Assembly: GCA_020160875.1 (NCBI GenBank)
Contig: JAIUPE010000014.1
Location: 1 to 50,081 of the forward strand
DNA length: 50,081 bases
DNA from: Pseudomonadota bacterium
GTDB taxonomy: Bacteria > Pseudomonadota > Alphaproteobacteria > Rhodospirillales > Rhodospirillaceae
Direction of reading: 5' to 3'
In this document: one piece after another, positions 27,799 through 36,169 of the stretch
Layout: each line of letters starts with the position of its first letter
Numbering within the stretch: position 1 is the first letter of the stretch
Position numbers and translations under genes: made by a program
Notes under the pieces: generated by a model
Told to the model about the DNA's origin: nothing
Seen by the model: only the letters and a program-made list of their open reading frames with translations
Database searches by the model: none

Positions 27799-28593
27799 TT
27801 GACCTGGTTTACGGCCTCTAACCCACCGCCCGAACCCCATCTGCCGTCCGGCTGGCGGACGATGGAGTTCGATGAATTGGACAGCACCAACGCCGCCCTG
27901 AAGCGCATCACCGAACAGGGCGGCGAGGTGGCCGAAGGCCTGCTGGTGTGGGCCAAAAGCCAGACCGGCGGCCGTGGCCGTGCGGGCCGCGCCTGGCAAA
28001 GCCCGCCCGGCAACGTCTACGCCTCCTTCCTCATCAAGGCGCCTGACGCCACCCGTCACGCCCCTGAGATCGGCTTTGTCGGGGCCCTGGCTGTGCGCGA
28101 CGCCATCCTCGAACTCCCGCGCCACAACACCGCCCCGCCGGCCGTGGCCTTCAAATGGCCCAACGACGTCTTGATTGCAGGCAAGAAGGTCTGCGGCATG
28201 CTCCCGGAACTCGCCACCGATCCCGACGGCCGCCAGTGGATCGTGCTCGGTATCGGCATCAACCTCATTCCGGTCGACGTGCCCGAGGCTCTGTATCCGG
28301 TCGGCTCGCTCGCAGACTCCCATGTCGATACGAAGCCCGCCCATGTGCTCACCATGCTGGGGCGCAGCTTGTCGGCTTGGCTCGATACCTGGCGCACGGA
28401 TGGCTTTGGCGCCATTCGCGAAGCTTGGCGCGCCTATGGCCCGCAGTCCGGGGCGCCGCTTTCGGTGCGCCTTCCGGAAGGACCGGTCAGCGGAACCTTC
28501 GCCGGCCTGGACGATGATGGAGCCCTCTTGCTCGAGACCTCCACCGGCCGGCGCAAGCTGGTCGTGGGCGATGTGATGTTTGGAGAAGTCTGA
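27799..28593 (+). CDS. birA: biotin--[acetyl-CoA-carboxylase] ligase (monofunctional BirA)
   Basis: Attaches biotin to the carboxylase carrier protein. GGRGRAGRAW (residues 57-66) is the biotinyl-AMP loop and FKWPNDVLI the biotin-binding strand. No N-terminal DNA-binding domain, so it is not a repressor. 264 aa. TTG start at 27799 is chosen because AGGGTGG lies about 7 nt upstream; the first ATG (27862) would delete the conserved strand before DELDSTN. Its stop overlaps the coaX start. Confidence 0.9.
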   Translation: MTWFTASNPPPEPHLPSGWRTMEFDELDSTNAALKRITEQGGEVAEGLLVWAKSQTGGRGRAGRAWQSPPGNVYASFLIKAPDATRHAPEIGFVGALAVRDAILELPRHNTAPPAVAFKWPNDVLIAGKKVCGMLPELATDPDGRQWIVLGIGINLIPVDVPEALYPVGSLADSHVDTKPAHVLTMLGRSLSAWLDTWRTDGFGAIREAWRAYGPQSGAPLSVRLPEGPVSGTFAGLDDDGALLLETSTGRRKLVVGDVMFGEV

Positions 28594-29366
28594 TGCTGCT
28601 CGCCATCGACTGCGGCAATACCAATGTCGTTTTCGCCGTCTATGACGGCGACACGCTGCTTGGCCAGTGGCGCGCCGCCACCAAGACCGACCGCACCTCC
28701 GACGAATATGGGATCTGGCTCACGCAGCTTGTCGAACGCGATGGCATTAAAATCACGGCTATCAAGCACGCCATCGTCGCCTCGGTCGTGCCGAGCAAGA
28801 ACTTCGATCTGAAACGGCTCTGTCAGAAATATTTCGGCGTCGAGCCTAAATTCATCGGCGATGCGAACGTCGATCTTGGCCCGGCGCCGAAAGTCGACAA
28901 CCCCAAGGAAGTTGGCGCCGACCGCGTCATTAACGCTGTCGCCGCGCACGCCACCTATGGCGGCCCCTTGATCGTTATCGACTTCGGGACCGCGACCACC
29001 TTCGACGTCGTGGACATGTCGGGTGCCTATTGTGGGGGCTGCATCTCGCCTGGCATCAATCTTTCCATGGAAGCGCTGCATATGGCCACCGCGCTCTTGC
29101 CGCGCCTCCAGGTGCGCAATCCCGGCCAGGCGCCGGTCGTCGGCACCAACACCGTCGCCCAAATGAACGCGGGTGTCTTCTGGGGTTATATCGGCCTCAT
29201 CGAGGGCCTCGTCGCGCGCATCCAGGCGGAGCGGGGCGGCAATCACAAGGTTGTGGCCACCGGCGGCCTTGCCCCGTTGTTCGCCGAAGCCACCAAGGTC
29301 ATCGAACATATCGACGCCGATCTCACCCTGCGCGGCCTCGTCGCCGTGCATAAGCGCAACTCCTGA
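28593..29366 (+). CDS. coaX: type III pantothenate kinase
   Basis: First enzyme of CoA synthesis. MLLAIDCGNTNVVFAVYDG is the N-terminal phosphate-binding strand of the ASKHA fold; IDFGTATTFDVVD and GGCISPGINLS are the other CoaX motifs. 257 aa. TGATG overlap with birA. The nuoN-birA-coaX-rnj order is common in Alphaproteobacteria. Confidence 0.96.
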   Translation: MLLAIDCGNTNVVFAVYDGDTLLGQWRAATKTDRTSDEYGIWLTQLVERDGIKITAIKHAIVASVVPSKNFDLKRLCQKYFGVEPKFIGDANVDLGPAPKVDNPKEVGADRVINAVAAHATYGGPLIVIDFGTATTFDVVDMSGAYCGGCISPGINLSMEALHMATALLPRLQVRNPGQAPVVGTNTVAQMNAGVFWGYIGLIEGLVARIQAERGGNHKVVATGGLAPLFAEATKVIEHIDADLTLRGLVAVHKRNS

Positions 29367-29476
29367 AATCGCGCGGCGTTGAAAATAAAGAATGAATAAA
29401 GCAACCCTCCGCACCACCGCCAATTTCCCCGACGGGCTTCTGGTTCATCCCGCTCGGCGGCGCGGGCGAGATCGGC

Positions 29477-31060
29477 ATGAATCTGAACCTGTTCGGCTGC
29501 GATGGCCGCTGGTTGATGGTCGACCTCGGCGTCACGTTCGGCGATGAGTCCATCCCTGGCCTCGACGTGGTGATGCCCGATCCCAGCTTCATCGCCGAGC
29601 GGCGCGAGAAGCTGGAAGGCCTCATCATCACCCACGCGCACGAAGACCACGTCGGCGCGGTCGCCTATCTGTGGCCGCAGCTCCGCTGTCCGGTCTACAC
29701 GACACCGTTCTGCGCGGCCTTCCTCGAATACAAACTGAAAGAAGCCGGTCTCGAGAATGAAGTCCCGGTGCATGTGATCCCGCTCGGCGGTCAAGCTAAT
29801 CTCGGCCCGTTCACCGTCGATTTCATCACGCTGACACACTCCGTCCCGGAACCGAACGCCCTCGCGGTGCGCACCAAGTACGGCACGATTTTCCACACCG
29901 GCGATTGGAAATTCGACCCCGACCCCATTATCGGCGAGGTCACCGACTTCGACGCTTTGCGCAAGCTGGGCGAGGAGAACGTGCTCGCGCTCATCGGCGA
30001 TTCCACCAATGTCTTCACCGAAGGCGAGGCGGGCTCCGAGCGTGAGGTGAAGGATAGTCTCACCAGCCTGTTCGGCCGCTACACCGGGCGCATTGTGGTC
30101 GGATGCTTCGCCTCCAACGTCGCGCGCCTGGACTCCATCGCCCGCGCCGCCGCCGCCAACGACCGCCATGTTTCGCTGATCGGTGCGTCCCTGTGGCGCA
30201 TCCTCGAAACCGCCCGCCGCACGGGTTATCTCGCCCCCGACCTTCGCTTCTTGAAGGCCGAGGATGCCGCCCATCTGCCGCGCGATAAGGTCGTCTACAT
30301 CTGCACCGGAAGTCAGGGCGAGGGGCGCGCCGCGCTGATGCGCATCGCCTACGGCTATCATCCGGAGCTGAGTTTACAAGAGGGCGATGTCGCCATCTTC
30401 TCTTCGCGTGCCATTCCCGGCAATGAGAAGGCCATCGCGAAGGTTCAGAACCAACTCGCCAAGATCGGCGTCGGCGTCGTCACCACCCGCGATCATTTCA
30501 TCCATGTCTCCGGCCATCCCGCGCGCGATGAACTGCGCCGCATGTATCAAATGGTCCGTCCGCGCATCGCCATTCCGGTGCATGGCGAGGCTATGCATAT
30601 CCGCGAGCACGCCGCGCTCGCCGCCGAATGCCAGGTCCCGCAGACGCTTCAAGTGGAGAACGGTTCCGCCGTGAAATTCACCGGCGGCAAGGCCGAGATC
30701 AAAGGCGCCGTCTGGTCGGGCCGCATGGCCTGGGCAGACAACGAGCTCATCCCATTCTCCAGCCCCATGCTGCGCGACAAGAAGCGCATGTTCTACGACG
30801 GCAGCGTCGTGGCATCGGTCGTGCTCGACGACACCGGCGTTGTGCTCGCCGACCCGCAGGTCTCCGTGCTCGGCATGTCCGATCCGCTCGAAGACGCCGA
30901 TCGCGATTGGGTCTGGGTGATTCAGAACGCCGTCGATAAGCTCCCGAAAAAAGCCCGCCGTGACGACGACGTCATCGAGGAGAATGTGCGCCAAGCCGTG
31001 CGGAAAGTTTTTGCGCCATCGCGGAAACCCGTCGTCAAGGTTCACATCAGCCGCGTCTAA
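29477..31060 (+). CDS. rnj: ribonuclease J (5' end probably frameshifted)
   Basis: Metallo-beta-lactamase/beta-CASP ribonuclease with 5'-exo and endonuclease activity in mRNA and rRNA processing. HAHEDHVG lies at residues 53-60 of this frame; HTGDWKFD, GDSTNVF and HVSGHPARDEL follow, then the C-terminal RNase J domain. The first ATG in frame (29477) falls inside the conserved LGGAGEIGMNLNL strand. The missing WFIPLGGAGEIG residues are encoded just upstream in the same frame, which has no ATG/GTG/TTG. An ATG at 29392 in the neighbouring frame (MNKATLRTTANFP) would supply the start if one C of the CCCC at 29427-29430 were absent, restoring about 555 aa. Real frameshift, assembly error or non-standard start remain open. 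Confidence 0.93.
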   Translation: MNLNLFGCDGRWLMVDLGVTFGDESIPGLDVVMPDPSFIAERREKLEGLIITHAHEDHVGAVAYLWPQLRCPVYTTPFCAAFLEYKLKEAGLENEVPVHVIPLGGQANLGPFTVDFITLTHSVPEPNALAVRTKYGTIFHTGDWKFDPDPIIGEVTDFDALRKLGEENVLALIGDSTNVFTEGEAGSEREVKDSLTSLFGRYTGRIVVGCFASNVARLDSIARAAAANDRHVSLIGASLWRILETARRTGYLAPDLRFLKAEDAAHLPRDKVVYICTGSQGEGRAALMRIAYGYHPELSLQEGDVAIFSSRAIPGNEKAIAKVQNQLAKIGVGVVTTRDHFIHVSGHPARDELRRMYQMVRPRIAIPVHGEAMHIREHAALAAECQVPQTLQVENGSAVKFTGGKAEIKGAVWSGRMAWADNELIPFSSPMLRDKKRMFYDGSVVASVVLDDTGVVLADPQVSVLGMSDPLEDADRDWVWVIQNAVDKLPKKARRDDDVIEENVRQAVRKVFAPSRKPVVKVHISRV

Positions 31061-31438
31061 CGGAACGATTGCCATCGTGCGCCGTTGCCGGGTGTTGAAG
31101 ACGGCATGGTATGCGGTTGTCCTTACCGCCAACGGCGATGGCGCGAAACCCGTCGCCACCGGCCCGCGGACTCCCAACGGCCTGGATGAGCACCGCGCGC
31201 GTGGAACCGTAAGCCGAACGGCGGGTATTCGTATCCTTCGCCGGGCGTCCGCCCATAGCCGCCGGCGGCGTCGGCCATACGGTCCGGCGGGCTATTTCGG
31301 CCCCGTAGCGCCCGGAGAATGAAATATCATTCCTCTCGCGTTGCGCTTTCTTCTAAAATCTCCCAAGTAAGAAAGACCAGCGCGGGCGAAGGCCCGTATC
31401 TTTAGATCGCGCGCCATCGCGCGCTGCAAAGGGTTTGC
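31061..31438. other. rnj-mce intergenic region, no gene recognised
   Basis: 378 bp without a convincing gene. It contains a 12-bp perfect palindrome GCCGCCGGCGGC near 31259-31270, an inverted repeat GAATGA-AATA-TCATTC near 31317-31332, and an AT-richer patch with TAAAAT (31354-31359) that could be a -10 for mce. Open frames here have compositions unlike the neighbours. No terminator for rnj is evident. Confidence 0.4.
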
Positions 31439-31855
31439 ATGATCGGACGCCTGAACCATGTCGCCATCGCGGTGCCGGATCTTGCCGCCGCCACGGCCAC
31501 CTATCGCGATACTTTGGGCGCCAAGGTCTCCGCGCCGCAGGATTTGCCCGATCATGGCGTGACGGTCGTCTTCGTTGAATTGCCCAACACCAAGATCGAG
31601 CTGTTGCATCCGCTCGGCGACAACTCGCCGATCAAGAAATTCCTCGACACCAATCCTGCCGGCGGCATCCATCATGTCTCCTATGAAGTCGACGACATCT
31701 ATGCCGCGCGCGAGCAGCTGAAGAAGTCTGGGAAGCGCGTGCTCGGCGATGGCGAACCGAAGACCGGCGCGCACGGCACGCCCGTTCTGTTCCTGCATCC
31801 GAAAGACTTCGCAGGCACCTTGGTCGAGATCGAAGAAGTGAAACGCGCGTTCTGA
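31439..31855 (+). CDS. mce: methylmalonyl-CoA epimerase
   Basis: Vicinal-oxygen-chelate fold enzyme that interconverts (R)- and (S)-methylmalonyl-CoA in propionate metabolism. Two beta-alpha-beta repeats are visible: LNHVAIAVPDL (His7) and GIHHVSYEVDD (His78/79). Glu130 in TLVEIEE completes the metal site. 138 aa, typical. In many alphaproteobacteria mce is followed by a DUF1467 gene and proS; here about 7.8 kb of other genes intervene. Confidence 0.93.
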   Translation: MIGRLNHVAIAVPDLAAATATYRDTLGAKVSAPQDLPDHGVTVVFVELPNTKIELLHPLGDNSPIKKFLDTNPAGGIHHVSYEVDDIYAAREQLKKSGKRVLGDGEPKTGAHGTPVLFLHPKDFAGTLVEIEEVKRAF

Positions 31856-31881
31856 AATGCGGGGGATGACTGGAGAGCGCC

Positions 31882-32328
31882 ATGCCCGACGGCAAAGAAC
31901 ATGTAGTCTGTCCCGCCTGTCAGAAAATCAACCGCGTCGCCGCCGCAAAACTCGGCGACCAGCCTAAGTGCGGCGTCTGCGGCGCGCAGCTGTTCCAGAA
32001 TCGCCCGGTCGAGGTCGACCCCGCCGGTTTTGACCGCCACACAGCGTCCAACACCATTCCCGTTTTGGTCGACGTGTGGGCGCCTTGGTGTGGCCCCTGC
32101 CGCATGATGGGCCCCATGTTCGAGCGCGCGGCGCACACGCTTGAACCCAGCGTGCGCTTGCTCAAGCTCAACATGGACGATGCGCCGCGCATCGCCGCCC
32201 GCTACGGCATCCAGGCGGTGCCCACCTTAATGTTGCTCAAAGGCGGTGAACTTATTGCGCAGGAAGCCGGCGCACGCGACAGTCGCGGTATTGTCGACTG
32301 GACCCGCCAGAAGCTCGGCACGGCCTAA
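31882..32328 (+). CDS. trxC: thioredoxin 2 (TrxC-type)
   Basis: Disulfide reductase, 148 aa. The N-terminal zinc ribbon uses Cys10, Cys13, Cys30 and Cys33 (CPAC and CGVC). The thioredoxin fold carries WCGPC at 69-73 and cis-Pro in AVPTLML. TrxC proteins are linked to oxidative stress. The start has GGAGAG about 6 nt upstream. It converges on the cytochrome gene with a 4-nt overlap of stops. Confidence 0.94.
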   Translation: MPDGKEHVVCPACQKINRVAAAKLGDQPKCGVCGAQLFQNRPVEVDPAGFDRHTASNTIPVLVDVWAPWCGPCRMMGPMFERAAHTLEPSVRLLKLNMDDAPRIAARYGIQAVPTLMLLKGGELIAQEAGARDSRGIVDWTRQKLGTA

Positions 32329-32651
32329 CGCCGGCGCTTCGGTCCGAGGGATTCGATATAGCCCAGCAGCGCCTCGATTTCCGCCGGCGAGAATTCGAAC
32401 GCGGGCATGTCCTTGTGTCCCACGACAATGCCCTCCGCGAAAGCCTCGCCCAGCGTTGCGATCGGATAGCGCTCGTGCAGGCGCCGGAACGGCGGCGCTT
32501 CATCGTGGAGGCTTTCGTCTGTCCGCCCGATGGCGTGACATTTTGCGCAGTGCTGGCCCGCCAAGGCGCGGCCTTGGGCAACGGCATCGGCGGCCTCCAC
32601 CGCGCCGCCGCCCGCAAATGCGATCAGGAACGCTCCACTCTCCAGAAACAT
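32325..32651 (-). CDS. small c-type cytochrome
   Basis: 108 aa, periplasmic: N-terminal signal or anchor segment (MFLESGAFLIAFAGGG), one CAKCH heme site (residues 35-39) and the distal Met in HKDMPAFEF, as in class I cytochrome c. ATG ending at 32651 has GGAG 7 nt upstream; longer in-frame starts add an Arg-rich stretch that does not look genuine. Its promoter region faces that of the beta-CASP gene across a perfect FNR/FixK box, so low-oxygen induction is inferred. Likely role: electron transfer to an oxidase or reductase. Confidence 0.9.
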   Translation of the reverse strand: MFLESGAFLIAFAGGGAVEAADAVAQGRALAGQHCAKCHAIGRTDESLHDEAPPFRRLHERYPIATLGEAFAEGIVVGHKDMPAFEFSPAEIEALLGYIESLGPKRRR

Positions 32652-32677
32652 GCCGATCTCCACCCGGTATGGCCTTG

Positions 32678-32747
32678 AATATGCGCGGCGCCGGCGCATT
32701 TCACGTTGATTCCCATCAACGCCCCGGTCAGCATTGCTGACGATAAT
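32678..32747. promoter_or_regulatory. bidirectional FNR/FixK-type promoter
   Basis: A perfect box TTGAT-TCCC-ATCAA at 32706-32719 (extended palindrome with flanking G and C). On the plus side GATAAT (32742-32747) is centred 32 bp from the box centre, exactly the class II spacing (box at -41.5), with the start ATG 25 bp further on. On the minus side CATATT (32678-32683) is also 32 bp from the centre, with the cytochrome ATG 27 bp away. Both divergent genes are thus placed for activation by a TTGAT-binding Crp/Fnr protein, of which one is encoded at 34561. Confidence 0.8.
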
Positions 32748-32771
32748 TCATGCCTCACCGAAGGACGGCGC

Positions 32772-34364
32772 ATGGCGATTACGCTCACATTTCATGGCGC
32801 TTGCGGCATTGTCACCGGTTCTTGCATCGAACTCAGGACCTCGCAAACCGCACTCCTCATAGATTGCGGGATGTTCCAGGGCACCAAGACAGTCAAGGAA
32901 CTGAACTACGGCGCCTTTCCCTTCGATCCGGCATCGATCCGCGCCGTCCTTCTCACCCACGCTCATATCGACCACTGCGGCTTGCTTCCGAAATTAGTTC
33001 GTGCCGGCTTTAGCGGCCCGATCGTCTGCACGCCGGAGACGGCCGATCTTCTGACTTATGTCCTTCCCGATTCCGGATATATCCAGGAGCTTGAGGTCGA
33101 GCAGCTCAACCGCCGCAACCGTCGCCGCGGGCGTGAGGCGGTCGCGCCGATCTACACGCGTGAGGATGCCGAATCCTCGCTCATACATCTAACGCCGCGC
33201 CCGTATGAAAAGTGGATCGACATTGCCAGTGGCGTGCGTGCGCGCTTCTGGAATGCGGCGCATATCCTCGGCTCCGCGTCCATTGAGCTTGAAGTACGCG
33301 ATGGCGCCGGCACACCGCTGACCTTCCTTTTCTCGGGCGATATTGGGCCGGGTGAAAAGAGTTTTCATGCCGCCCCCACCGCGCCCAGCGGAGTCGACTA
33401 TCTTTTTGTGGAGTCCACCTACGGCGATCGCCTTCGCCGCAGGCTCACCGTCGCCGAACGACGCGGCAGGTTCGCGAAGGAGATTAAGGCGGGGCTTCGC
33501 GCCGGGGGGATGATTCTCATCCCGTCCTTCGCCATTGAACGTACGCAGGAACTCTTGGTCGATCTCGACGCGTTGTTCCATTCCGGCGAACTGCCCGCGA
33601 CACCGGTTTTCGTGGACTCGCCGCTTGCGATCCGCGCGACGTCGGTGTTCGCCAAGTATCTCCGCCGCAATGGTGATACGCACGATCCTTTTCAGCGGCC
33701 TGATCTTCATTTCGTTGAAAGCGTCGAGCAAAGCAAAGGTCTCGCGCGCTTGCATGGCGGCGCGATCATCATGGCGGGCAGCGGGATGTGCGATGCCGGA
33801 CGCATTCGCCATCATCTCAAGAACAGCCTGAGCCGCAGCGATACGACGGTTATCCTGGTTGGCTATCAGGCGCAGGGATCGTTGGGCCGGCTCTTGCGCG
33901 ATGGCGCGGCGATGGTGCGGATTCAAGGCGAGGAAATCGCCGTCGCGGCGCGGATTCGTCTCCTGGACGAATATTCCGGTCATGCCGACCAGGCGGGGCT
34001 TTTGGATTGGGTGAGGGGGCGCGTTCCCGTGCGCCAGTCCATCTTTCTTGTGCACGGCGAGGAAGACGCGCGCGCCGCGTTTTCAGACAAACTGTTGGAA
34101 GCTGGCTTCGCCAAGGATCGTATTCTACGCCCCGCGATGGGCCAATCGATGCGCATTTCGGGGCGCGGAGCGCGGCTCTTGCGCATTCACCCGCGCCTTG
34201 AACCCGCGGCGGCGGCGTCCGATTGGCACAATGCCTACGCCGAAACGGTGCTCGAGCTTCGCCGGAAGCTCGAAGGCCTCAAAAGCGACAAAGACCGCGA
34301 GAAAGTCTTACAAGGTTTGCGCGGCGCCCTCAAATCACCCCGCAAAGGCGCTAAACGGCGCTAA
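32772..34364 (+). CDS. beta-CASP metallo-beta-lactamase fold ribonuclease-like protein
   Basis: 530 aa. Metal site HAHIDHCG at residues 63-70 plus later HILGSAS, FSGDIGPG and the beta-CASP/RMMBL motifs (GSGMCDAGRI, EYSGHADQ, HGEEDA). This is the CPSF-73/YSH1-like family rather than RNase J. ATG 32772 has AAGGACGG about 6 nt upstream; ATG 32706 lies in the regulatory box and is rejected. The C-terminus is Lys/Arg rich (PRKGAKRR), consistent with RNA binding. Promoter context implies induction at low oxygen. Substrate unknown. Confidence 0.9.
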   Translation: MAITLTFHGACGIVTGSCIELRTSQTALLIDCGMFQGTKTVKELNYGAFPFDPASIRAVLLTHAHIDHCGLLPKLVRAGFSGPIVCTPETADLLTYVLPDSGYIQELEVEQLNRRNRRRGREAVAPIYTREDAESSLIHLTPRPYEKWIDIASGVRARFWNAAHILGSASIELEVRDGAGTPLTFLFSGDIGPGEKSFHAAPTAPSGVDYLFVESTYGDRLRRRLTVAERRGRFAKEIKAGLRAGGMILIPSFAIERTQELLVDLDALFHSGELPATPVFVDSPLAIRATSVFAKYLRRNGDTHDPFQRPDLHFVESVEQSKGLARLHGGAIIMAGSGMCDAGRIRHHLKNSLSRSDTTVILVGYQAQGSLGRLLRDGAAMVRIQGEEIAVAARIRLLDEYSGHADQAGLLDWVRGRVPVRQSIFLVHGEEDARAAFSDKLLEAGFAKDRILRPAMGQSMRISGRGARLLRIHPRLEPAAAASDWHNAYAETVLELRRKLEGLKSDKDREKVLQGLRGALKSPRKGAKRR

Positions 34365-34560
34365 TCTTTCGCGCAGGATCGGATGCGCAAGAAGATCGTG
34401 ATGATTCAGGCCAATCCAGATCCCGCGCCGAAACCCTGACGGCGCCCGAAATACGGCCGTTTCGTCGCTCCGTAAAACTACTTAGGCGTATCCCACAGGT
34501 TTCGGCGCTGCGCCGTGCGGCCTACGGTCCGGACATCGACGCCAGCCGGACGGGGACAAG
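34365..34560 (+). promoter_or_regulatory. upstream region of the FixK-like gene
   Basis: About 200 bp, no gene. It contains CTACTTAG at 34478-34485, whose complement CTAAGTAG resembles half-sites reported for FixJ (GTAMGTAG type, 7 of 8). Location about 75 bp before the start would suit activation of a fixK-like gene by the nearby FixJ. This is a weak inference from one short match. Confidence 0.3.
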
Positions 34561-35214
34561 ATGCTTCAGGCCACTTCAGACGCTCAGTACCGCTTTCACG
34601 CGCAAGGCGTCGTGCATCGCTTTCCGAGTCCGGAGCGCATCAAGGTGCGTGCCGGCGAGCCGGTATTCGAGGAAGGCGAGTCCGCGGAGTACTTCTATAA
34701 ACTCGTCAGCGGCTGCGTGCGCCTCGTCAAATGGGTTGCCAGTGGCCACCGTCAGATCTGCGATTTTTATCTGCCGGGAGATCTTCTCGGGTTCTCAAAC
34801 GCCGACGAGCATGAGTTCTCGGCGGAAGCGATCGAAGATGGCGTGCTGATGCGCTATCGCCGCCGCGACGCAGACCGCCTGATGAAGGCCGATCCGGCGT
34901 TTGCTTGCGAACTTCAGACCCTGACGGCCCAGGGGCTGAGCAGTGCTTACGCTCACATGGTCCGCTTGTGTCACCGCTCGGCGCGTGACCGGCTCTCCTG
35001 GTTCTTGCTCGACATGGCGCGCCGCTCCGGCAGCGAGTGGTTTACCCTGCCGATGTCTCGCGTCGACGTGGCCGATTATCTCGGCCTGGCCCATGAAACG
35101 GTTAGCCGCGTGTTCACGCAGTTGAAGAAGCACGGCGTCATCGCCGAACCCAAGCTTAATCATGTGCGGATCGTCAATCGCGGCGCGCTTGAAGACGGAT
35201 TGCTGGCGGCCTAA
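34561..35214 (+). CDS. Crp/Fnr-family regulator, FixK-like
   Basis: 217 aa. N-terminal cyclic-nucleotide-type beta-barrel (about 20-110), dimerisation helix (115-145) and C-terminal winged HTH (about 160-210). The recognition helix has Glu179, Ser182 and Arg183 (HETVSR), the E-x2-SR pattern by which FNR and FixK read TTGAT. The FNR N-terminal cysteine cluster is absent, so it does not sense oxygen through iron-sulfur; this is the FixK condition. Its predicted target box occurs at 32706-32719. Its stop overlaps the ATG of the next small gene. Confidence 0.9.
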   Translation: MLQATSDAQYRFHAQGVVHRFPSPERIKVRAGEPVFEEGESAEYFYKLVSGCVRLVKWVASGHRQICDFYLPGDLLGFSNADEHEFSAEAIEDGVLMRYRRRDADRLMKADPAFACELQTLTAQGLSSAYAHMVRLCHRSARDRLSWFLLDMARRSGSEWFTLPMSRVDVADYLGLAHETVSRVFTQLKKHGVIAEPKLNHVRIVNRGALEDGLLAA

Positions 35215-35456
35215 TGGCCCATGGAACCGAATGTGAAACTGTCATGCCGCGCCCCTACGAGACGGGAATGAAAGTGACCTACGACCTTCAGACCAAGCGC
35301 GTCATCGTCACGTTTCGCGGGCGCATCGTGGTGCTGCCGGAGTCTGCGAAGGATGAGGCCGCGGCCATCGCCGCCGGTGAAGCCTACTGCCGGGCGCACG
35401 GCTGGACCCCGCCCGAGCGCAACACGAACCGCCATACAGTCCGTAGCGCGTGGTGA
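35214..35456 (+). CDS. hypothetical protein, about 80 aa
   Basis: Not recognised. TAATG overlap with the regulator suggests coupling; ATG 35244 or 35268 (MKVTYDLQTKRVIVTF) are alternatives and the latter begins the better-structured part. A beta-strand-rich segment VTYDLQTKRVIVTFRGRIVVLP is followed by an Ala-rich helix and GWTPPERN. Probably a small soluble protein. Part of a string of short genes each with a strong ribosome-binding site. Confidence 0.6.
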   Translation: MAHGTECETVMPRPYETGMKVTYDLQTKRVIVTFRGRIVVLPESAKDEAAAIAAGEAYCRAHGWTPPERNTNRHTVRSAW

Positions 35457-35469
35457 GGAGGCGTCACCC

Positions 35470-35721
35470 ATGAGCGTGAAACACGTTCTGCTCCCGCTGA
35501 ACGGCGAACCCGGCGGGCAGGGTGTCGCGCTTGCGGCTTTGCGCGCCGCCCAGCCATTCGGCGCTCATGTGTCCGCGGGCTACGAGGAGGGCCGGGGTCC
35601 GCTTTATACGCCGACGATCGGATTTATCACGTCCGGCCCCGTGCTGGGCGATTTCTATGAACATATGTCACCGGGGCTGTGGGGTGTGGTGGAGGCGCTG
35701 CCAACCCTGATGTGCCATTAG
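35470..35721 (+). CDS. truncated universal stress (UspA-like) protein
   Basis: 83 aa. The start MSVKHVLLPLNGEPGGQGVALAALRAAQPFGAHV matches the first strand and helix of UspA-domain proteins of the type found in FixK/anaerobic regulons. The frame then ends; the domain normally needs about 140 aa and this subtype about 280. A strong GAGGAG precedes the ATG, so it is expressed as a fragment or is a decaying gene. No UspA C-terminal GxxGxxxx(ST) motif is visible downstream in any frame. Confidence 0.65.
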   Translation: MSVKHVLLPLNGEPGGQGVALAALRAAQPFGAHVSAGYEEGRGPLYTPTIGFITSGPVLGDFYEHMSPGLWGVVEALPTLMCH

Positions 35722-35729
35722 GAGCGAAC

Positions 35730-36146
35730 ATGAGCCTCAAGTCGGTCATCCTGGAGCTCGCGCGAAATTCACAGGCGCCGCATGGCGACCGCGATTGGCG
35801 GTACGAGTTCCGCGCCCCGCTCGATGAGCGGGGCTATTTCGATCCGAAGGCCTGGGACGATTTTAAAGAACTCTGCACCGTACGCCGCTTTCAGAACGGG
35901 GCGCTTGCCGAAACCGGCCTGCTGTGCCGCACCGCAGGTGGGCGCTTCTTCTTCTCTTATCGGCCCGGCTTCGAAGACGATGAGCCGGTTTTTAGGTTCG
36001 CAGACCACCGCTTCGCGCCGGGTGAATACGTGACGATCACGGAGCATGACGGCGTCGCGCGCACATTCCGCGTGGTCGGCGTCAATCACTGGTCCCCGCG
36101 TGCCGAAGCCCGATCCCCCGCGCCCGGCGCTACGCGGCTGCATTAA
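35730..36146 (+). CDS. hypothetical protein, 138 aa
   Basis: Not recognised. AGGAG 6 nt before ATG 35730. No signal peptide or membrane segment. The middle, KELCTVRRFQNGALAETGLL, and the C-terminal half, with HRFAPGEYVTITEHDG and VVGVNHW, suggest a beta-rich soluble domain. Eight bp after the truncated UspA gene, thus probably one operon with it and the small membrane protein. Confidence 0.7.
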   Translation: MSLKSVILELARNSQAPHGDRDWRYEFRAPLDERGYFDPKAWDDFKELCTVRRFQNGALAETGLLCRTAGGRFFFSYRPGFEDDEPVFRFADHRFAPGEYVTITEHDGVARTFRVVGVNHWSPRAEARSPAPGATRLH

Positions 36147-36169
36147 TCGTTTGGAAAAAGGAGACACTC

